A DNA stretch of 15,611 bases. It comes from Cylindrobasidium torrendii FP15055 ss-10. Its lineage: Eukaryota; Basidiomycota; Agaricomycetes; Agaricales; Physalacriaceae. Position numbers and translations under genes: made by a program. Within the stretch, counting starts at the first letter, position 1. Every line of letters starts with the position of its first letter. A model generated the notes under the pieces. The model saw only the letters and a program-made list of their open reading frames with translations. It was not told the origin of the DNA and did not search any database. The stretch spans positions 1 through 15,611 of the forward strand of contig KN880850.1 of NCBI GenBank assembly GCA_000934385.1. Reading direction: 5' to 3'. This document shows, one piece after another, positions 8,595 through 15,611 of this stretch.

Positions 8595-8927
8595 ATGTCC
8601 TCAGGCGCTACAGCACAAGTAGGTCGATTCCTCGTCTTCCTTGGGCGTGAATGTACCAACATATGAGCAGGATAAATCGTGGAAAGCGAAAGAGCAGGGC
8701 GCAGAGGCGGCGTACGCGCACCAGAAAGTACGCTTGTCGGTTGTTCAACGTTCAACCTAGACTGAACGCTAATTCGAGTGCAGGAGCTTGAGAAGATTGC
8801 TGCACTCAAAGCGGATTTGAACACCAAGACTAGTTCGACTCAAACAAAGGACAAGAACTTTGAGGGCGGATTCGGTGGCCAGGAGGACCTCGAAGATCGG
8901 TATGCCACGACGAGCGGAGACCATTGA
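8595..8927 (+). CDS. Small IF1-like (ATPase inhibitor family) protein
   Basis: The three exons are 8595-8618, 8671-8727 and 8784-8927, separated by GT-AG introns of 52 and 56 bp, all phase 0. The product is 74 aa. Residues about 12-38 form a charged amphipathic helix: KAKEQGAEAAYAHQK followed by ELEKIAALKADL. The spacing of EQ, Glu, Tyr and the AALK end matches the inhibitory and coiled-coil helix of the F1-ATPase inhibitor IF1 (IATP family), which stops ATP hydrolysis by mitochondrial ATP synthase. The tail is Gly/Asp/Glu-rich (FEGGFGGQEDLEDRY). No N-terminal basic presequence is visible, which is odd for a mitochondrial protein. Either an upstream exon was missed or the protein works elsewhere. 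The gene is divergent from the P450. The coding structure is firmer than the family name. Confidence 0.65.
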
Positions 8928-9730
8928 GTGAACTTGAGGATGCTTGCGAGAAGCTACGAACCAAACGAATGTACCTGTATAACAAACGAGAGCCATAAGA
9001 ACGACGAATGCCATCGTCCATGCAATCCATTCTGGCAAATGGCCACAGTTGAACCTTGTGGGACTGTTCAATATTTCTCCACATTGACAGGCCGGCGTCG
9101 CATCGGTCAAGTGCTATACTCTGGCTATGCTCGTTCCGAGCTCGTTCTTGTTAGAAAGCCCACCATCTCTTGGCTGAAAATAGGAGATTTACCTAAGGCG
9201 GAGGACCACTAATCATTATTAAAGCTCACTCGGAACTTGGCTGGCGGGGTTGCATGTCCGTGTGAATGACGGAATCTGCAATCTATAACGAGTCTATTAC
9301 ATAGTAGAAGGAGTAATTTCCTGCAAGCAAGAGCTGGACATGTGTCTGCCAGATCGAAGCTGCAGCTCACTTGTACAGCTCTGATTGTAGGCAGTTAGAA
9401 GAAAACAAATGGTCACGTTCGTTTCGGCGGGCGCTGGCCCGAATATTGAAAACATAAAAAAATTAGAGCGGTGCTGAAACGAGAATCTGGCGGATGGCAG
9501 CGAGCGGGCAAAGTGATCGGTGGCCTTGTATCCCCTTGGCCAGTGACCACTATCACACCACGAGCGCCGGCCGACGTCGACGACAACAAGCGCATAGTCT
9601 GTTTCGACCATTGATTGGATCAGTGATACCGTCCACGAGGTCCACGTCCGGCAGACTGCCGTAATTGCTAGTTCTCCATCTTCGCACACCCATCCATCTG
9701 GTTCATAATAACAAACAACCTTCGGCCACG
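8928..9730. other. Intergenic region, IF1-like 3' flank and glucanase promoter
   Basis: I find no supported gene in these 803 bp. The left part is the 3' flank of the IF1-like gene. The right part leads into the glucanase and ends in an A/C-rich leader just before the ATG at 9731. A minus-strand open frame with a hydrophobic stretch overlaps the left part but has no ATG before that stretch (see rejected items). Confidence 0.5.
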
Positions 9731-12314
9731 ATGTCTGGGCCTCCCAATTCCCGCGACGTCGAATACGACCCTTTGCCTTTGACCAGCGAGGACCACGGCG
9801 ACCGCCTCTACAACGATACATCCCGCTCGGGCACCCCCCAGATCGCCAACAGCAGCCCACATCCCATGCAGTCCAGCGACGATTTCGGGATTCCGGCCGG
9901 CGCTGCACAGCCCCGCTTCATCGGCGCCGCCCTCTACGGCGAAGGCGGCAGCGGCGCGCCAGGCATTCGCGACTCGTATGCCTCCTCAGGCTACCCCTCC
10001 ATGGCCGGCCGCGACTCTGAATACAGTTCATCGGTCTATGGGCTCACAGAAACGGGTCAGCGCGCAGAAACTCCGGGGCAGCTGTACGCTGGAGGATACA
10101 AGGACGACCCGCGAGATACAGCATACTATGGCGGCGCACAAGGCGACGTCCCACTGGCCACCGTCGGCGGCCCAGCACCTGCCGGGCGCTACATGGAAGA
10201 AAAACGCGCGGCATATGCGTCTCCCCGCTCAAGACGAAAAGTCCTCATCGTTGCAGGCGTCGTCGCTGGCATCCTCATCCTCTTGGCGGTCGTGATCCCT
10301 GTGTACTTTGCCGTGATCAAGCCGGACAACAAGTCGGATTCAGACAGTTCGTCCGGCGATGGCTCAAGCGACGGCCACTCCTCGGCTGCACCACTCCCAA
10401 CCAACTCGGCTGGACAGGTGCTTATCACGGGTGGTTCGGGCAGCAAGGTCAAGACGTCGGATGGAAAAGAGTTCACCTACACCAACAACTTTGGTGGATT
10501 CTGGTACCACGACCCGGAGAACCCCTTCACGAACGGCGCACGACCGCAGGAGTGGTCGCCTGCCCTTAACGAGACCTTCCACTATGGCGTAGATACCATC
10601 AGAGGGTGCGCCCCTCTCTCCACGGCCCTGCACTTTTCTGACATGAAACCAGAGTTAACATCGGTGGCTGGTTGACCATAGAGCCGTTCATGTGAGTAGC
10701 CATCATTGTGTCTCTGCAGTACTCATCCTGTTTCCAGTTCACCGGCACTATACGAGGCATACTCCAACACCGACACGCCCGCCGTTGACGAGTACACATT
10801 GCACACCAATCTCCGCAGGGACAACAAGCTTTCCGTACTAGACAAGCACTACAGCGAGTTCATCACCGAGGAGGACTTTGCTGCCATCGCAGGCGCCGGC
10901 CTCAACTTCGTGCGCATCCCACTGCCATTTTGGGCTATCGAGACGATGGATGACGAGCCATACTACGCGAAGGTCCAATGGGGGTGCGTTACCATCAGCG
11001 GCGCTGACGTCTTGCCTGACACTTGTGTAGATATTTCCTCAAGGCCATCGAATGGGCGCGGAAATACGGCCTCCGCATTAATCTTGACTTCCATGCCGTT
11101 CCTGGCTCGCAAAATGGATGGAATCACTCGGGCAAGCTTGGCAAAGTCGGCTTCCTCAACGGACCTATGGGTTACGCCAACGCTCAGCGCGCCCTTGACC
11201 AGATTCGCGTTCTTGCAGAGTTCATCTCGCAGCCCCAGTACCGCGACGTCATTCCGTTCTTTGGCATCATGAACGAAATCCAGGGCGGCACTGTCGGAAA
11301 GGATCAAGTCAAAGGCTTTTATTTGGAAGCGTACAAGATCGTCCGCAACGCTGGAGGCGGAACTGGCGAGGGCAAAGGACCTTGGGTCAGCTTCCACGAC
11401 GCGTTCTTGGGACGTGATGAATGGTCAGGCTTCCTTGCTGGTGGCGATCGTATGTCCCTTGACTCCCACCCTTACTTGGCCTTTGGCGGCCAGTCAGACC
11501 AGCCGATGAGCGAGCAGACTTCCAGGCCCTGTGACTGGGGTAGCCAGGTCAACGGTACTATGGCGAACTTTGGGCTTGCGAATGCTGGTGAATGGAGTAA
11601 TGCTGTTACGGATTGTGGTCTTTGGCTCACGGACGTGAACGATGGTACTCGCTACGAGGGCAACTGGTCGCAGGAGACAACGACACGTATTGGCAGCTGC
11701 GAACCCCTTGTCGATTGGAGGACTTGGACTGATGACTACAAGAATGCGGTCAAGGAGTTTTCGTTGTCGTCCATGGATGCACTACAAGTGAGTTCTGGTC
11801 TTACTGGCTGGGTAACGCGTATTGATTATACATCCAGAACTGGTTCTTTTGGACATGGAAGGTTGGCGACTCGTCGGTGTACGGCTACGTTCGTTCCCCA
11901 CACTGGTCGTACTCCCTCGGTCTGGAGAATGGATGGATGCCAGAGGATCCGCGCGAGGCCATTGGAAAGTGTGGGAACACTGCGCCATTCCAGGGGTCGC
12001 TTCAGCCGTGGCAGACCGGTGGTGAGGGCGCAGGGACTATAACCGCTGCCACTGGCGACTATGCTTGGCCACCAGCGACAATATCCAACGGCGGTGCGCC
12101 CACAGAACTCCCATCATACACCAACACAGGGTCAATACCGACGCTGACCGCGGACAAGACGGTCTCTGCGCAAGCGACACAGACCAAGGTGGATATTGGG
12201 AATGGGTGGAATAACGCAGACGACAAGGAGGGCTATGTCGCCAAGATCAATGGTTGCACATACCTTGACCCATGGGTAGACCCGGGGACGGCGTCGCCTG
12301 GCGGATGTTCGTAG
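9731..12314 (+). CDS. Membrane-anchored exo-beta-1,3-glucanase, GH5
   Basis: The five exons are 9731-10605, 10653-10691, 10738-10983, 11031-11787 and 11838-12314. The introns are 46-50 bp, and the product is 797 aa. The start has A at -3. Residues 1-170 form a Ser/Gly/Tyr/Pro-rich cytoplasmic tail. A basic stop-transfer (SRRK) precedes one transmembrane helix at 171-196, so this is a type II protein with its catalytic part outside. A Ser/Asp linker spans about 197-235, followed by the GH5 domain: GVNIGGWL (292-299), DFHAVPGSQNG (406-416), acid/base N468-E469, HPY (533-535), nucleophile in GEWS (E574) and FWTWK (643-647). The GEWS and TDC signatures match the GH5_9 exo-1,3-glucanases (EXG/ExgD type), which trim cell-wall beta-1,3-glucan from the non-reducing end. 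All catalytic residues are present, so it should be active in wall remodelling. Confidence 0.94.
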
Positions 12315-13036
12315 AGCGTGCATGGACTAGAAAAAAATGGGGTGCTTCTCCCAGTTCACGATTATTTATGTCATGACCCCCCGCCGCTCATTGTCATTCC
12401 CTTGGTGTTGTATAAAGCTCGCATGGACTTCTCACCCACCCGCCCATCCTCATCACTCTCCCTCTCTCTCATATGCTTTTCCACTTGGATATCATTGTGG
12501 TATACATACGAGGGGAGTGCGGTCCCTTCCTGCCTTGTGCTGTTCGTTGCTGTCGTATTTTACACACCTATTTACTTGTTTGGACCTTGGCGTGAGGTAT
12601 GATGATGATGGACGGTATACGATATACGTGTAGTAACTCTTTGGCACGCTCGTTGTCCGAGTTTCCTTTTTGTTTCTTTCCGGCGCAATAATTATCTATC
12701 TTAGTGTATTTACGCGTGGCCGTTTGCAACTGGGATAGTTGGTCTGGATGTGGTGGGTTCGAGTTTCTCAGTGTCTTGGATCCAGGGTTGAGATCTCTGA
12801 GATTCGGAGTCCAGCCAGTAGAAATAAACCGACTGGTGATATGTCGACTTAGCGGCTACGTAAAGATCAAAGAACAAAGAATGTCGCGAACGACCTAAAT
12901 AGGCGAGCACGGCAACGTCCGTGATGGGATCATGTAATCAAAAGCATAGCGTGATTGCAAGTTGCAACAGTGACTCGATGTCAGTAAGTCTCAGCGACCC
13001 CATCATCAATATCGCCATATTCTCTCCCCAGCAGTT
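12315..13036. other. Intergenic region after glucanase
   Basis: These 722 bp contain no supported gene. A TATAAA at 12411, a CT-rich run at about 12430-12480 and a short (ATG)n run at about 12598 are visible. The right end is the leader of the BTB gene. A 60-codon open frame at 12423-12602 is hydrophobic but lies in the likely 3' UTR of the glucanase. Confidence 0.45.
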
Positions 13037-14047
13037 ATGCCCACCGACAAGGCAAAATATCGCCAATGTCCTGTTGTCGGTGAGTTAATTACACTTCGAA
13101 GCCTATCCAACTGCTCGCTCATTAGCACGCCTCAACCATATAGATTGCTCAGAGACCGTAGATATTATTTTCAAGTCGTCTGATGGGAAGCTCATCGGCG
13201 CACATTGTGCACGCTTGTGCCAGTACTCTCCTTTCTTCCCGTTAGCGCCTGTAGAGGACGGGGTTCTCGTTCCACCGAAGGAACCTCTCGAACTTGCGGA
13301 AGCAAGCGAGGTGCTGAAAATTCTCATGCATTATTTCCATCCAAAACATCCTCTTCCCGAGACGGATCTGATCCCAATCAGTCGTCTCGAGGCGTTAGCG
13401 GAAGCTGCGAGGAAGTACGACTTGCATTCTGCAATTGAGGTGTGCAGGTTGGCTATGATGTACGTCTGCCATTGTTCCATACATATCTACGATTGAGTTG
13501 CTAACCTGCGGCACGGAGGATTCTTATATATGATTGTCCATCGTAGTTCGATACGCAGTCGAGCATGGGCATCCCTCCATTGCGAACAAGGCTGCATACC
13601 AATGTATCGTGAAATACACCCCCGCTTGGAGTCTCACTTCACCACAAGTGCACGCGGCTTGGGACAAGTAAGTAATATTGAGTCTCAGGAGTAGGTTGGC
13701 TGAATCCTGGGTTTAGATACTTCAATCAGTATACGCTCATCTATCGTCTGATCGTGGACTCGCACCCAGTGCCGATGAACGCCCACCCTGGGGGGATCTA
13801 CGAATGTAAACACTGGGAAAAGTTCGTAAAACGCGTCAAGGCTGTCGCACAGCAAAACGCTAGATCATATCCGGGTGCGCTGGTTTCCGATAATTTCACG
13901 CAGACCACAGTGATAAGTCTGTCCGAGGACACGGAATGGGGGATAACTGGCTGCAGGTCATGCAACTATCATGACGTGAAAAGGTGGTGGGAAGGTCTTC
14001 GGGAAACTTTGCCCCAGAGGACTCAATATTGGGACCACCTTACGTAG
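13037..14047 (+). CDS. BTB/POZ-domain protein, probably frameshifted
   Basis: Exon 1 is 13037-13079 and exon 2 is 13144-13459. Exon 3 probably begins at 13519 and ends at 13667, and exon 4 is 13717-14047. Exons 1-2 encode a BTB/POZ fold: DIIFKSSDGKLIGAH, the F-F-P-L-A-P loop, a LELAEASEVLKILMHYFHP-like helix, and LEALAEAARKYDLHSAIEVC. This is the pattern of the large agaricomycete BTB family. The later part continues with RYAVEHGHPSIANKAAY and a Trp-rich C-terminus (KRWWEGL). BTB domains mediate dimerisation or Cullin-3 docking; the partner here is unknown. No strong splice pair keeps the frame between exons 2 and 3. The best reading needs one base restored near 13543, after which the coding total would be about 279 aa. 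It is either a recent pseudogene, a sequence error or an atypical splice. Confidence 0.75.
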
Positions 14048-14495
14048 CGGAAACACACAGCCACTTCCTGTCGAAATGTGATTTATTTACATTGTCAGTG
14101 GGAATTTTCATGTAAGGTGGTGCCCGACTCTGGGCTCTGATGTTGCTCAACTACAAGGCGGTATTTTTGCGCCGATGAAAGATCAATAAAGACATCGAAG
14201 GCGAGTGAATGAGAGTGTCAGTGCTTGAACAACTGCATAGTATCTTCAGCTCACAAGCCAATCAAGCGGATGAACAACACAATGCAAGAGAAAAATGCAG
14301 CTATAAGTTGATGTCCCATTGTCAATACTTCGTTGCTCACATGATTGCAAATTTCGATAACAATGGACTTTGAACAATGACTCGATCGAAGCTGACAAAG
14401 GATCATCAAAATCACATGACTGGCGGAGCCTTACATATATAACCGATGGTTTGCAACGGAACCCGTAAACAGTACATCTTGACTCCCACCACATC
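14048..14495. other. Intergenic region with promoter of the last gene
   Basis: No gene is supported here. The left part is the 3' flank of the BTB gene. The right part holds an ATCACATGAC element at about 14410 and a TATA box at 14436 for the next gene. Confidence 0.5.
14436..14442 (+). promoter_or_regulatory. TATA box
   Basis: TATATAA lies 53 bp upstream of the ATG at 14496, a normal distance for a fungal gene with a short leader. Confidence 0.55.
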
Positions 14496-15369
14496 ATGAG
14501 CTTCGAAAGTAAGTCTCAAATTTTCCTTTCTACTTCAGATGTCATTTATGGGAACAGGGCAGCAAGCAATTTTGGCTTCACCAAACTCCAATATACCACC
14601 CCTTGGAAGTGTCGAGGGTCAACAAGTACTCAACATGCCAAATTCTGCGACAATTACTGCATTCATCGACTCTCTCAAACCTTCGCTTTTACCCTCCCGA
14701 TGCTCCAGGTTTTTCTGGGGCATGTTTATCTGCTTCTTACCTGGCCCGTCACGTAAAGTCATCGAGCAGTTGCGTCGATCCAATCCGGAGATCTTCACAG
14801 CTGCTCTGAAATTCATTGCTACTCCCAGGACCCGCGAGGAGCTTGTTGCTTTAGGGTCCTCGATGCTAGTCTGTGACTGCCCTCTTGATGCTGCCTACTG
14901 GGTCCACGCGCTGGTCGACAAGAGGCCTACGACGGCCACTGAGGCGGCCGAGCAGTTTTTTGATAGTCTCTGTGGTATTGTTCGTGATGGTCTTGGCGTA
15001 CAAAAGCGATATACGGGAACTTTCTCTGACTGGCCGACGCTTGATAGCCTTGTCAGGGCCTCGGAAAAATCCCTCAAACGTACCGGAAGTGCTATCTGGC
15101 CATCCAAACACAGTGATGTTTTTCTTGGGAAGCATGAGGAAGTCGTCAGCATGGTTTGGAGGATTTTCGATACTTTCCCAGCTACTCAAGAGCCTCTTCG
15201 CTTGTTCTTTGTCCTCTGGAAGCTCTCACCGTCAACCGTATCCCGGGCGGCCACATTGATCGACGGTTCTCGCTGGCCGGCGCAGCTCCTTTCCAACGCC
15301 AATCGCACATTCGATGACTCCATCACTAAAACAAGGAGATTCTTAAAATGGCCTTATAATGTCATGTAA
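14496..15369 (+). CDS. Unrecognised lineage-specific protein, 274 aa
   Basis: I do not recognise this protein. The preferred model has a 13-nt first exon (14496-14508, ATGAGCTTCGAAA), a 49-bp GTAAGT-AG intron (14509-14557) and one long exon (14558-15369). The phase joins exactly and the intron has the size typical of this window. The ATG has A at -3 and lies 53 bp after a TATA box. An ATG at 14539 in the same frame is the alternative start. The protein looks globular and helical. It has a hydrophobic Cys/Phe/Trp-rich stretch (RFFWGMFICFLPG), a short Cys pair (CDC) and a basic C-terminus (TKTRRFLKWPYNVM). It has no signal peptide and no catalytic motif I can name. Confidence 0.6.
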
Positions 15370-15611
15370 TTGCTATAATGCTGTACACTAGCTGAAATCC
15401 GATAAAATCCTGATGTAAGCTTTCATCAATGAGTGAAATTAGGTTTTAAGGAGACCCCCTTTTTCGTAAGGTGTCGCAAGGATTACAGAACATTATAACT
15501 TTCTGGAAGGCGGTGTATGGCTTTTGGGCTACTGAAATATGTTAAAATAATTCCAGCATCTCTTACTTCGATTTAATACACACAATGCATTTCATGTGCG
15601 TACACAGGTAG
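15370..15611. other. 3' flank, no gene seen
   Basis: This is the AT-rich downstream sequence of the last gene. No further coding or RNA feature is visible before the window ends. Confidence 0.5.

Noticed and set aside
8769..9110. Minus-strand open frame with a transmembrane-like segment
   Set aside because: It opens with TTG, has no ATG before the hydrophobic stretch, and its second half is antisense to the IF1-like coding exon.
12423..12602. 60-codon hydrophobic frame after the glucanase, near a TATAAA
   Set aside because: The TATAAA is only 12 bp from the ATG, the frame lies in the likely 3' UTR, and it has no recognisable motif.
12730..12840. Possible second tRNA, from a GGTTCGAGT string near 12758
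   Set aside because: No matching T stem, acceptor stem or anticodon arm can be folded around it.
14496..14756. Unspliced 86-codon frame from the same ATG as the last gene
   Set aside because: It reads through a good GTAAGT donor and stops early, while the spliced frame gives 274 codons.

Overview
This is a eukaryotic nuclear segment, almost certainly from a filamentous basidiomycete (Agaricomycete-type). The protein genes are cut by many GT-AG introns, nearly all 44-64 bp long. Their products are typical of mushroom-forming fungi: an Mx-like dynamin, a multi-intron cytochrome P450, a membrane-anchored GH5 beta-1,3-glucanase and an agaricomycete-style BTB protein. There is no operon structure. 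The species cannot be named from the sequence.

Layout. Bases 1 to about 415 are a degenerate tandem array with an 11-bp period. The 3' end of an unrecognised minus-strand ORF (348-1133) runs into it. From 1134 to 2259 there is non-coding DNA with a cluster of perfect inverted repeats (1608-1725) and a GTAC-rich duplicated block (2089-2177). An initiator tRNA-Met gene lies on the minus strand (2260-2331), with a T9 Pol III terminator. A dynamin-family GTPase (+, 11 exons, 2985-6208, 882 aa) follows, convergent with a cytochrome P450 (-, 5 exons, 6319-8201, 558 aa). The P450 shares a 393-bp divergent promoter region with a small IF1-like gene (+, 3 exons, 8595-8927, 74 aa). A type II membrane exo-beta-1,3-glucanase (+, 5 exons, 9731-12314, 797 aa) comes next. 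After it are a BTB/POZ gene (+, 13037-14047) that appears to carry a one-base frameshift, and an unrecognised lineage-specific gene (+, 14496-15369, 274 aa) whose first coding exon is 13 nt.

The genes look like independent housekeeping or accessory units: membrane remodelling, oxidation, ATPase regulation and wall remodelling. Nothing suggests they form one pathway. The observations most worth following are the 117-bp dynamin intron, which is stop-free, in frame and would encode a hydrophobic segment if retained; the 11-bp phased repeat; the inverted-repeat and GTAC blocks beside the tRNA; the IF1-like protein without a visible mitochondrial presequence; and the BTB frameshift. Exon boundaries were placed by hand from splice consensus, reading frame and family similarity. 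They have not been checked against transcripts.
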